A stretch of DNA of 21,106 nucleotides from Pseudomonadota bacterium (GCA_020161965.1 JAIUNH010000010.1:1-21106), one strand, 5' to 3'; shown: positions 8,125 to 15,989, numbered from the stretch's first letter. Notes: generated by a model from the sequence alone, not told the origin. Numbers and translations: made by a program.

Positions 8125-9075
8125 TTACATCTTCACGCCGCGCTCGACATAGAACTTCTTGGCGCCGGCATGGAACGGCACGCCGATATCCTCGCCCATC
8201 GCGGCGGGGGTGATGCCGTCCATCGCTTTGTTCACCGCGACCAGATCGGGCATGCTGTCCTGGATCGCGCGCATCATCGTATAGACGCGGTCCTCGGGCA
8301 GTTTGCACGACACGATCAGATGCGCCGCGTAGCCGATCTTGGTCACCGCCGTCGTCTGGCTGGGATAGGTGTTGGCCGGCAACGTGACCGCGACATAGCC
8401 CGAATTGATCTTCTTCATCGGATCGACCGAGTCTTTGAGATCGAGCACGCGGATGCGCCGCGACGTGGCCAGATCCATCACCGACGACGCGGGAATGGTG
8501 GTGCCGAGCGTGAAGGCCTGCGCGTGGCCGTCCTTCAGCAGCGACACCGCGTCGTTGTAGGACGGCAGGAAATTGACCTTCATGTCGGTATAGGACATGC
8601 CCACCGTCTTCAGGATGTGCTGGGTGATGACTTCGGCCGTGTTGCCGCGCGTCTGCACCGCGATCGCCTTGCCGCGCAGATCGCGCACCGAGTTGATGCC
8701 CGAATCCTCGTTGACGACGATCTGGAAATACTGCGGATAGAGCGAGGCCATCTGGCAGACATTCGCCGCTTTGCGCGGGAACGGCTCGACACCGTTGACG
8801 CCGTCGACGGTCGAAATCGAATTGCCGAAGCCGATTTCGGCGCGGTCTTCGTCCACGCCGCGCACATTGGCGATACCCGCCCCCGGCAGCGTCTGCACCG
8901 ACAGCCCCGGAATCGCCTTTTCCCAGATGTTCTTGAGGGCACCACCCAGCGGCACCCATACCCCGCCCTGCGGGCCGGTCATCAAGCGATAATTGTTGGC
9001 GCCTTGCGCGTGGGCCGGAACGATGGCGGCCATAACGGCCAAACCGACCGCAGCCGGTAGAAACCGACGGATCAT
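8125..9075 (-). CDS. TAXI-family TRAP transporter solute-binding protein
   Basis: The product is 316 aa. The ATG at 9075 has a good GGGAGG Shine-Dalgarno sequence 5 nt upstream. Residues 1-23 are a Sec signal peptide: basic MIRR, a hydrophobic core, and AHA just before Q24. The mature protein has TAXI features: YRLMTGPQGGVWVPLGGAL, GAGIANVRGV, DLRGKAIAVQTRGNTAEV, and the late region AMGEDIGVPFHAGAKKFYVE. It should bind a small organic solute in the periplasm and deliver it to the fused permease encoded just downstream. No cysteine follows the cleavage site, so it is not a lipoprotein. An IlvD/Edd-type dehydratase 80 nt upstream on the same strand may act on the imported compound. Confidence 0.93.
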   Translation of the reverse strand: MIRRFLPAAVGLAVMAAIVPAHAQGANNYRLMTGPQGGVWVPLGGALKNIWEKAIPGLSVQTLPGAGIANVRGVDEDRAEIGFGNSISTVDGVNGVEPFPRKAANVCQMASLYPQYFQIVVNEDSGINSVRDLRGKAIAVQTRGNTAEVITQHILKTVGMSYTDMKVNFLPSYNDAVSLLKDGHAQAFTLGTTIPASSVMDLATSRRIRVLDLKDSVDPMKKINSGYVAVTLPANTYPSQTTAVTKIGYAAHLIVSCKLPEDRVYTMMRAIQDSMPDLVAVNKAMDGITPAAMGEDIGVPFHAGAKKFYVERGVKM

Positions 9076-9155
9076 GCTAACCTCCCATTTCGTCCAGGCC
9101 CTCGGATCGGGGCCCTTTGACGGGGGCGATTAGAGCATGATCCGCCGCGTAACCT

Positions 9156-10880
9156 CTAGTGGATTTCCGGCTCCGGAATCGGGGCCGTGCCGCGCAGGAA
9201 GTCGAAGTCGCAACCTTCGTTCGCCTGCGTGACGTGCTTCAGATGGATCATGCCGAAGCCGCGCGGATAATGCGGTTTCGGCGCCTTCCATTCGGCCTTG
9301 CGCTTGGCCATTTCGGCGTCCGAGATTTCAACCGTCAGCTTCCGGTTCGGCACGTCCAGGCTGATGATATCGCCGTCGCGCACGAGAGCGAGCGGCCCGC
9401 CCAACGCCGATTCAGGCGCCACGTGCAGCACGCAAGCACCATAGCTCGTACCCGACATACGCGCGTCGGAGATGCGCACCATGTCGCGCACCCCTTCCTG
9501 CAGCAGCTTCTTGGGGATCGGCAGTTGACCCCATTCAGGCATGCCGGGAGCGCCCAACGGGCCCGCCGAGCGCAGCACCAGCACCGAATCCTTCGTCACG
9601 TTCAAATTCGGATCGTCGATGCGCGCGGACATGTCGTCGTAATTGTTGAACACGCAAGCCGGCCCGCGATGGACCAGCAAATGCGGTTCCGCGGCCGGCG
9701 GCTTGATGACCGCACCGTCGGGGCAAAGATTGCCGCGCAGCACGGCCAGACCGCCCTCGCCCTTCACCGGGTTGTCGCGCTTGCGGATCACGTCGTCGTC
9801 ATAGACTTCGGCGTCCTTGATGTTCTCGCCCAGCGTCTTGCCGTTGACGGTGACGCAGTTGAGGTTGAGATCGCCTTCGATGCGTTTGAGCAGGCCCGGC
9901 AGACCGCCCGCGTAGAAGAAATCCTCCATCAGGTATTTGCCCGACGGACGGATATTGCCGAGCATCGGCACCTTGCGCGACAGCGCGTCGAACCGGTCGA
10001 GATCGAGCTTGGCGTCGAGGCGCCCGGCCATCGCGACCAGATGGATGACCGAATTGGTCGAGCCGGCGATCGCCAGCACGGCGAGCACCGCGTTTTCGAA
10101 GGCTGCGGTCGTCATGATGTCACTGGGCTTGAGGTCGTCCCACACCATGTCGACGATGCGCCGGCCGCACGCGGCGGCCATGCGCACATGGCCGGAATCG
10201 GCCGCCGGCAACGCCGCGGCACCCGGCAGCGTCATGCCCAGGGCTTCGGCCGCCGACGCCATGGTCGAGGCGGTGCCCATCGTCATGCAGGTGCCGAAGC
10301 TGCGCGCGATACCGTCTTCGATTTCGCCCCACGCCTTGTCGTCGATATTGCCGGCGCGCTTCTCGGCCCAGTATTTCCAAACGTCGGAGCCCGAGCCCAG
10401 CGTCTTGCCGTGCCAATGGCCGCGCAGCATCGGACCGGCCGGCATGAAGATCGCCGGGATGTTCATCGACGCCGCCCCCATCAGCATGGCGGGCACGGTC
10501 TTGTCGCAGCCGCCCATCAGGACGACGCCGTCGACCGGATTGGCGCGCAGCAATTCCTCGACGTCGATCGACAGCAGATTGCGGTAGATCATCGTCGTCG
10601 GCTTCATGAACGGCTCGCCCAGCGACATCGCGGGCATTTCCAGCGGGAAGCCGCCCGCCTGGAGCACGCCGCGCTTCACGTCGTCGACGCGGCTTTTGAA
10701 ATGATGGTGGCAGGGATTGGCGTCGCTGAACGTGTTGATGATCGCGATCACCGGCTTGCCCGCGTAATCCTCGGCGTCGAAGCCCATCTGTTTGGTCCGC
10801 GAGCGATGCCCGAAGGACCGCATATCCTGGACGCCGTACCAACGATGACTACGCAGTTCTTCCGGTTTCTTGCGACTCAT
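9156..10880 (-). CDS. IlvD/Edd-family dehydratase (probable aldonate dehydratase)
   Basis: The product is 574 aa from ATG 10880 (MSRKKPEELR), with GGAGG 10 nt upstream. A 24-residue longer frame is not supported. Enzymes of this family remove water from 2,3-dihydroxy acids using an Fe-S cluster and Mg2+. The three cluster cysteines are visible: Cys57 (NPCHHH), Cys125 (MGGCDKT) and Cys198 (SFGTCMTMGTAST). Their spacing of 68 and 73 matches, from memory, the Rhizobium L-arabinonate dehydratase cysteines, which carry a [2Fe-2S] cluster. The active-site region near the end is SDARMSGTSYGACVLHV. True IlvD of branched-chain synthesis is less likely, given the RSHRWYGVQDMRSFGHRSR start and the TRAP neighbours. 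The sugar acid is not determined. The gene is divergent from the M20 hydrolase. Confidence 0.9.
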   Translation of the reverse strand: MSRKKPEELRSHRWYGVQDMRSFGHRSRTKQMGFDAEDYAGKPVIAIINTFSDANPCHHHFKSRVDDVKRGVLQAGGFPLEMPAMSLGEPFMKPTTMIYRNLLSIDVEELLRANPVDGVVLMGGCDKTVPAMLMGAASMNIPAIFMPAGPMLRGHWHGKTLGSGSDVWKYWAEKRAGNIDDKAWGEIEDGIARSFGTCMTMGTASTMASAAEALGMTLPGAAALPAADSGHVRMAAACGRRIVDMVWDDLKPSDIMTTAAFENAVLAVLAIAGSTNSVIHLVAMAGRLDAKLDLDRFDALSRKVPMLGNIRPSGKYLMEDFFYAGGLPGLLKRIEGDLNLNCVTVNGKTLGENIKDAEVYDDDVIRKRDNPVKGEGGLAVLRGNLCPDGAVIKPPAAEPHLLVHRGPACVFNNYDDMSARIDDPNLNVTKDSVLVLRSAGPLGAPGMPEWGQLPIPKKLLQEGVRDMVRISDARMSGTSYGACVLHVAPESALGGPLALVRDGDIISLDVPNRKLTVEISDAEMAKRKAEWKAPKPHYPRGFGMIHLKHVTQANEGCDFDFLRGTAPIPEPEIH

Positions 10881-10974
10881 AACGCTCCCTCCGACTGTGG
10901 CATGGCCACTTGCATGCTTGGCCGGGAGAATGCGACGTTTCGGGTTCGGCAATCAACTTTTCCCGCGAGTTTCG

Positions 10975-12207
10975 ATGGATAATTTGCGTATCGATGGCGG
11001 CCGCCTTTGGGCCTCGCTGATGGAGATGGGCGAGATCGGCGCCACGCCAAAAGGCGGTTGCGCACGACTTGCACTGACCGATCTCGACCGTCAGGGCCGC
11101 GATTTGCTCGTTCGCTGGGCAAAGACAATCGGTTGCACGGCCACGATCGATCGCGTCGGTAACATCTTCCTGCGCCGCGAAGGCGCCAGACCCGAGCTTC
11201 CGGCCATCGCGACCGGCAGCCATCTCGACACCCAGCCGACCGGCGGCAAGTTCGACGGCGTCTATGGCGTGCTCGCGGGCCTGGAAGTGCTGCGCACGCT
11301 GCACGACGCGAAGATCCAAACCGATCGCGCGATCGAAGTCGTCGTGTGGACGAACGAGGAAGGCTCGCGCTTCTCGCCCGCGATGATGGGCTCGGGCGCC
11401 TATGCGGGCGTGTTTCCGGTCGAGGAGGTCGAAGCCAAAACCGATGTCGACGGCAATCGTTTCGACGCGGAACTCGCCAAGATCGGCTATCGCGGCGCGG
11501 CGAAAGTCGGCGGGCGCAATATCGGCGCCTATTTCGAAGCGCATATCGAACAAGGCCCGATCTTGGAGGCCGAGGACAAGACCATCGGCGTCGTCACGGG
11601 CGCGCAAGGCCAGCGCTGGTACGAAGTGACCGTCGTCGGCCAGGAAGCGCATGCCGGTCCCACGCCGATGCGCCGCCGGCGCGATGCGCTGGTGGGGGCG
11701 TCGCGGATGATCGATGCCGTGAACAAGATCGGCCACGCGCATCAGCCTTATGCTTGCGCGACCGTCGGCTTCATCCAAAGCTTTCCCAACAGCCGCAACA
11801 CGATCCCCGGCCGCGTGTTTTTCACCGTCGATTTCCGCCATCCGGACGACGAACGCTTGTCGTCGATGGACGCGGCATTGAAGGCGCAGTGTGCTGCGAT
11901 CGCCGAACAAGGCGGGCTGGAACTCGAGATCAGGGATTTCTGGTATTTCCCGCCCACGCCCTTCGCACCCCATTTGATCGAACGCGTGCGCGACGGCGCG
12001 GCCGCGTTCGGCTATTCGGCGATGAACATCATTTCGGGTGCCGGCCACGACGCGGTCTATATGGCCAAGGTCTGCCCGACGACGATGATCTTCGTGCCGT
12101 GCAAGGACGGCATCAGCCATAACGAAATCGAGGACGCAAAGCCCGAACATCTCGAAGCGGGCTGCAACGTGTTGCTGCGCGCGATTTTGGAGGCGAGCAA
12201 GGCGTGA
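10975..12207 (+). CDS. M20-family Zn-dependent hydrolase (N-carbamoyl-amino-acid/allantoate amidohydrolase-like)
   Basis: The product is 410 aa from ATG 10975 (MDNLRIDGGRLW). Longer frames reach back into the divergent gene's start and are not conserved. Family landmarks: EIGATPKGGCARLALTDLDR near the start; metal ligands His83 and Asp94 in GSHLDTQPTGGKFDG; Glu128/129 in TNEEGSRF; His190 in FEAHIEQGP; and His382 in GISHNEIED. The dimerisation lid includes AHAGPTPMRRRRDA. Such enzymes hydrolyse N-carbamoyl or ureido groups in pyrimidine, hydantoin or purine breakdown. No dihydropyrimidinase or hydantoinase is in the window, so the substrate stays open. The stop overlaps the GTG of the next gene (GTGA), indicating translational coupling. 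Confidence 0.92.
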   Translation: MDNLRIDGGRLWASLMEMGEIGATPKGGCARLALTDLDRQGRDLLVRWAKTIGCTATIDRVGNIFLRREGARPELPAIATGSHLDTQPTGGKFDGVYGVLAGLEVLRTLHDAKIQTDRAIEVVVWTNEEGSRFSPAMMGSGAYAGVFPVEEVEAKTDVDGNRFDAELAKIGYRGAAKVGGRNIGAYFEAHIEQGPILEAEDKTIGVVTGAQGQRWYEVTVVGQEAHAGPTPMRRRRDALVGASRMIDAVNKIGHAHQPYACATVGFIQSFPNSRNTIPGRVFFTVDFRHPDDERLSSMDAALKAQCAAIAEQGGLELEIRDFWYFPPTPFAPHLIERVRDGAAAFGYSAMNIISGAGHDAVYMAKVCPTTMIFVPCKDGISHNEIEDAKPEHLEAGCNVLLRAILEASKA

Positions 12208-13463
12208 GCGCCGAAGCCTCCACGCTGCTGCGCGAGGGCGAGGCGCTGCTGCGCCGGCGGGCCTTCGCGCAAGCGCGCGATGCGCTGGCGCGCGCCGTGG
12301 AGCTTTTGCCCGCGATGGGGCCTGCGCACGCTTTGCTCGGTCGTGCGGCGCACGCCACCGGCGATTTGGCGCAAGCCGCAGCCGCTTTCGAGGCGGCGAA
12401 AGCGTTGGGCGAGTCCGGCCCCGATTTCGAACGCCGTCGCGGCAATCTGTTGATGGATCTGCAACGCGCCAGCGACGCGGTGGAGGCTTATCGCGCGGCG
12501 CTCACGCGCTCGCCCTTCTCGGCGGGGTCATGGTACGGGCTGGGCACGGCCCTCGCCGAACTCGACGATGTGGCGGGGGCGCGCGACGCCTTCGCCAAAT
12601 GGGGCCAATGCCCCGGCCCGGCGGGCGCCGATGCGCATCTCAACATCGCCGCGATCTCGCGGCAGGTGGCACTCGACGACGATTTCTTCGCGTCTTTGCC
12701 GCCGCCGCCCGACGCCGCACCCGAAGGCGACTATGCCGAAGGCGATGCGCCGCTGATCTTCGCCGCCGCCGATGCGGGCTATGCCGCGCGCTTCGCGGAA
12801 TTGCTGTCGGGCAATCTCGCCGCCCGGGCCCCCGGCATCGCGCTGCATTTGCATGTCGTGAACCCGACGGCGGAAAGCGAGGAACGCCTCGCGCGCGTAA
12901 AGGATTTGACGCAAGGCCATCTCGATTTCGCGGTGACGCGCGAGACGACCGATTTGGCGCGCTTCGACGGGCCCGACGGGCATATGCCCGCCAAGACCTA
13001 TTACACCTGCGCCAGGTTCCTCGCTTTGCCCGCCTTGCTCGCGCGCTATCGCCGGCCGATCCTGGTTTGCGACATCGATATGGCGCCCACACGCGATCCG
13101 CGCCCCTGGCTCGACGAACTCGCGGCGGCCGATGCCGGCGGCAACGTCAAAATCCGCTACGATTTCGCCAATCATCTGCTGGCGACGATGATCTATGTCG
13201 GCGACACCCCGGCCGGACGCGAATTCGCGAACAAGGTCGCGGGCTATTGCCGGCATTTTCTGGAAACGCGAAAGGCGGCCTGGACGCTCGACCAAGTGGC
13301 GCTGCGCGCCACGCAGCTTCATTTGCGCCGTCAGGGTGCTTGGCGCGATTTTCGTGAATTCGCGCCGAACGTGATGAACTGGATGGACGACGATTACCCG
13401 ATCGAGGAAACGCAAAAGCGCTTCCTGTTCGTCTCGCTCTATTCCAGCGTGCCGCGCGCTTAA
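12204..13463 (+). CDS. TPR protein with a C-terminal glycosyltransferase-like domain
   Basis: The product is 419 aa. GTG at 12204 overlaps the previous stop as GTGA, and GGAGG lies about 10 nt upstream. Residues 1-140 contain about three to four TPR-like helix pairs, such as ALLRRRAFAQARDALARAVE and WYGLGTALAELDDVAGARDA. After a Pro/Asp-rich linker near 165-180, residues 185-419 resemble a GT-A fold: LIFAAADAGYAARFAELLSG, then CARFLALPALLARYRRPILV, followed directly by CDIDMAP with a DxD motif, and a later WTLDQVALRA. DxD usually binds the metal and nucleotide-sugar. No closer family is recognised, so activity is inferred, not shown. There is no signal peptide. It is convergent with thiD through TTAA. 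Confidence 0.8.
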   Translation: MSAEASTLLREGEALLRRRAFAQARDALARAVELLPAMGPAHALLGRAAHATGDLAQAAAAFEAAKALGESGPDFERRRGNLLMDLQRASDAVEAYRAALTRSPFSAGSWYGLGTALAELDDVAGARDAFAKWGQCPGPAGADAHLNIAAISRQVALDDDFFASLPPPPDAAPEGDYAEGDAPLIFAAADAGYAARFAELLSGNLAARAPGIALHLHVVNPTAESEERLARVKDLTQGHLDFAVTRETTDLARFDGPDGHMPAKTYYTCARFLALPALLARYRRPILVCDIDMAPTRDPRPWLDELAAADAGGNVKIRYDFANHLLATMIYVGDTPAGREFANKVAGYCRHFLETRKAAWTLDQVALRATQLHLRRQGAWRDFREFAPNVMNWMDDDYPIEETQKRFLFVSLYSSVPRA

Positions 13464-14254
13464 CGATCGAACGGATGCGCGTGGTTGAGCGGCCCGTGGC
13501 CGCCGCCATAGCCGGGGGCCGTTTCCATCGCGCGGCGCACATAGTCGCGCGCGCGGCCGACGGCGGTTTCGAGATCGAGATTTTGGGCAAGGCCGGTCGC
13601 GATCGCCGAGGCGAGCGTGCAGCCCGTGCCATGCGTCGCCTTCGTCTTGATGCGCGGAGATTCGTAAGTTCTGATTCCTTCCGGCGTCGCCAAAATATCG
13701 ACGACGTTATCGGAATCGAGATGCCCGCCCTTCAGCAACACCGCTTGGCAGCCCAGCGTGATCATCGCCTGCGCCGCGTGGCGCATATCGGCGGGTGTCC
13801 GGATGCTCATGCCCGATAAAGCTTCGGCTTCGGGCAGATTGGGCGTGAGCAGCGTTGCCAGCACCATCATGCGTCGCTTCAGCGTCGTGACCGCTTCGGG
13901 CAGCAGCAGCGGGTGGCCGCCTTTGGCGTACATCACCGGATCGACGACCAGCTTCACGCCTTTGGCTTCCGCTTCCAGCGTGTCGGCGACGGCGTCGATC
14001 GTGGCGCTATCGTGCAGCATGCCGGTCTTGATCGCGTCCGCACCGATATCGCGAAGGCACAGGCGCATCTGCTGCGCGATGAAATCGACCGGCACGACAT
14101 GCACGCCGTGCACGCCATGCGTATCCTGCGCGGTCAACGCCGTGATCGCCGTCATCGCGAAACCGTTATTCGCGGTCACGGCCTTGATATCGGCCTGGAT
14201 CCCCGCCCCGCCGCCGGAATCCGAACCGGCGACGATCAATACCCGTCCGCGCAT
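13460..14254 (-). CDS. thiD: Hydroxymethylpyrimidine/phosphomethylpyrimidine kinase
   Basis: The product is 264 aa, the normal length for ThiD. It phosphorylates HMP and then HMP-phosphate to give HMP-PP for thiamine synthesis in the cytoplasm. Visible signatures are VLIVAGSDSGGGAGIQADIK at the start, TAQDTHGVHGV, KTGMLHDSATI, VVDPVMYAKGG, TPNLPEAEALSG, and ATHGTGCTLASAIA with the anion-hole and catalytic Cys region. The ATG at 14254 lies just outside the palindromic element, and AAAGGG from that element's terminal arm is its probable Shine-Dalgarno sequence, 8 nt upstream. No other thi gene is nearby, and no TPP riboswitch sequence was found upstream. Its stop overlaps the TPR/glycosyltransferase gene by 4 nt. 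Confidence 0.95.
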   Translation of the reverse strand: MRGRVLIVAGSDSGGGAGIQADIKAVTANNGFAMTAITALTAQDTHGVHGVHVVPVDFIAQQMRLCLRDIGADAIKTGMLHDSATIDAVADTLEAEAKGVKLVVDPVMYAKGGHPLLLPEAVTTLKRRMMVLATLLTPNLPEAEALSGMSIRTPADMRHAAQAMITLGCQAVLLKGGHLDSDNVVDILATPEGIRTYESPRIKTKATHGTGCTLASAIATGLAQNLDLETAVGRARDYVRRAMETAPGYGGGHGPLNHAHPFDR

Positions 14255-14257
14255 CGT

Positions 14258-14530
14258 TAGAGCCCTTTCCGACCCAATGGAGCCGCTTGTGTCGGGTTAT
14301 GGCGTGTGCGAACCGCGCGGAGCGATCCGAAGCCGATAGTGGTTCTATCGGCGAGGGTCGCGACAAAGCGGGCGCCCGCCGTAACCCGACCCGAAGGGCC
14401 ACGGCCTTTTTCGCCGCGGGGGCGTCGAAGGGCTCGCGCGTAGTCACCGCTACGCGGCTTCGCCCTTCTTCTACCCGCGACGAAAAATTCCTGTGGCACA
14501 AACGGTTCCATTGGGTCGGAAAGGGCTCTA
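14258..14530. repeat. 273-bp palindromic element with long terminal inverted repeats (MITE-like or structured RNA)
   Basis: The left arm (14258-14290) is complementary to the right arm (14498-14530). The outer 24 bp are perfect, starting TAGAGCCCTTTCCGACCC. Including G-U pairs the arms extend to 14294 and 14494, with one unpaired position (14286 with 14502). Inside are three further helices: 14291-14304 with 14377-14390; 14322-14328 with 14355-14361, capped by the perfect 8-bp hairpin 14332-14339 with 14345-14352; and 14427-14443 with 14450-14468. The element fills the intergenic space: the thiD start is 3 nt away and the glmM stop (14528-14530) is its last three bases. Both ends carry TA, as expected for an IS630/mariner-type target duplication. 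No convincing ORF is seen inside. Copy number cannot be judged from one window. Confidence 0.85.
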
Positions 14531-15982
14531 CTCCGCCGCCCCGCGTTGCGGCTTGGCGCGACGGCCTGGCCCGCCCGCCGCGGTTGCGTCGGCTTTGGGC
14601 GTGGGCTTCGCCGCCGGGGCCGAAGCTTTGCTGCCGCCGGCCTTCGTCCCGCCCGCATCGATTAACGCCGAAACGATCCCGCCGACCGCATCGCGCACCG
14701 CGTCGTCGGTCGGCCCTTCGGCCATCACGCGCACCAAAGGTTCGGTACCCGATTTGCGGATCAACACGCGCCCGTTGCGGCCCAGCTTCTTTTCCGCCGC
14801 CGCGATCGCGGCTTTGACTTTGGCGTCGTCGAGCGGCGGGGCGGAAGCGAAGCGCACATTCTCCAGCAATTGCGGCAGCGCTTCGAACACATGCGCCACG
14901 TCGCTCGTGTTTTTGCCCGATTGCACGATGGAAGCGAGCATTTGCAGACCTGCGATCAAACCGTCGCCGGTCGTCGCGTAATCCGACAGGATCACATGGC
15001 CCGATTGCTCGCCGCCGAGATTGGCGTCGAGTTCGCGCATCGCTTCAAGCACGTAGCGGTCGCCGACCTTGGTGCGCGTCAGCGTCAGGCTTTCGCCTTC
15101 CAGCCAACGCTCCAAACCCAGATTGGACATGACGGTCGCGACGACCGTGCCCTTGCGCAATTTGCCGTCGGCCTTCCACGCGCGCGCGATGGCGGCGAGA
15201 ACTTGGTCGCCGTCGATCAGGCGGCCTTTCTCGTCGACCAATTGCAATCGGTCGGCGTCGCCGTCGAGCGCGAGGCCGACATGCGCGCCATGCGCAACCA
15301 CGGCCTGTTGCAGCGTTTCGACATGCGTGGCGCCGCAATCCTTGTTGATGTTGAACCCGTCGGGATCGATGGCGAGCGGCACGATCTCCGCTCCCAATTC
15401 CCACAATACGGTCGGCGCCACGCGATAGGCCGCACCGTTGGCGCAATCGACGACGATCTTGAGGCCGTCGAGGCTCAAACCCTTCGGGAAGGTCGCCTTG
15501 GCGAATTCGATATAGCGGCCGGGCGCATCGTCGATGCGGCGCGCGCGCCCGAGCTTTTCGGGTTCGACGCGGCCGGAATCGTCGCCGATATGGCGCTCGA
15601 TCTCGGCCTCCAATTCGTCCGACAGCTTGTAGCCGTCGGCGCCGAACAATTTGATGCCGTTGTCGTGATGCGGATTATGCGAAGCGGAGATCATCACGCC
15701 CAGATCGGCGCGCAAGGACCGCGTCAGCATCGCGACGGCCGGCGTGGGCATGGGCCCGAGCAACAGCACGTCCATGCCGATCGACAGGAACCCGGCGGTC
15801 AACGCGTTCTCGAACATATAACCCGAGAGCCGCGTATCCTTGCCGATCAACACGCGCGGGCGGTGATGGCTTTTGCGCAGCACCTTGCCCGCCGCGATGG
15901 CCACCGCCATGGCGGTTTCGGCCGTCATCGGCGCCACATTGGCGAGGCCGCGAATCCCGTCGGTTCCGAAAAGCTTACGCAT
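14528..15982 (-). CDS. glmM: Phosphoglucosamine mutase with an Ala/Pro/Lys-rich C-terminal extension
   Basis: The product is 484 aa. GlmM interconverts glucosamine-6-phosphate and glucosamine-1-phosphate for UDP-GlcNAc, peptidoglycan and LPS. It opens MRKLFGTDGIRGLAN. The phosphoserine loop ISASHNP places Ser101 as the catalytic residue, the Mg2+ loop is DGDADR (240-245), the sugar-binding loop is GGEQSGHVIL, and the phosphate loop RKSGTEPLVRVMAEG comes late. The family usually ends near residue 445-450. Here about 39 low-complexity residues follow (446-484), ending RRAKPQRGAAE, and the stop codon belongs to the adjacent palindromic element, so the tail may have been altered by its insertion. 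A promoter-like sequence ends 7 nt before the ATG. folP lies 54 nt upstream on the same strand. Confidence 0.96.
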   Translation of the reverse strand: MRKLFGTDGIRGLANVAPMTAETAMAVAIAAGKVLRKSHHRPRVLIGKDTRLSGYMFENALTAGFLSIGMDVLLLGPMPTPAVAMLTRSLRADLGVMISASHNPHHDNGIKLFGADGYKLSDELEAEIERHIGDDSGRVEPEKLGRARRIDDAPGRYIEFAKATFPKGLSLDGLKIVVDCANGAAYRVAPTVLWELGAEIVPLAIDPDGFNINKDCGATHVETLQQAVVAHGAHVGLALDGDADRLQLVDEKGRLIDGDQVLAAIARAWKADGKLRKGTVVATVMSNLGLERWLEGESLTLTRTKVGDRYVLEAMRELDANLGGEQSGHVILSDYATTGDGLIAGLQMLASIVQSGKNTSDVAHVFEALPQLLENVRFASAPPLDDAKVKAAIAAAEKKLGRNGRVLIRKSGTEPLVRVMAEGPTDDAVRDAVGGIVSALIDAGGTKAGGSKASAPAAKPTPKADATAAGGPGRRAKPQRGAAE

Positions 15983-15989
15983 ATCGGCG

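Noticed and set aside
9097..9114. Terminator after the dehydratase gene
   Set aside because: GGCCC/GGGCC form only a 5-bp stem and no T-tract follows on the minus strand.
10881..10974. GCATG-containing operator between dehydratase and hydrolase
   Set aside because: Short GCATG/GGCC repeats are present, but no dyad longer than 6 bp or repeated site could be defined, and no regulator is adjacent.
14255..14527. TPP riboswitch upstream of thiD
   Set aside because: The minus strand of this gap lacks the CTGAGA and ACCTGATC-type core motifs of the thi box; its structure is an inverted repeat with simple hairpins.
14258..14530. Retron msr-msd or CRISPR-related array
   Set aside because: No reverse transcriptase or cas gene is nearby, and there are no direct repeats with regular spacers; the structure is a single inverted repeat.
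14257..14658. Small Arg-rich protein encoded across the palindromic element
   Set aside because: The frame runs through both inverted-repeat arms and into glmM in another frame, with no Shine-Dalgarno sequence or conserved start. Open frames on both strands are expected from the high GC.
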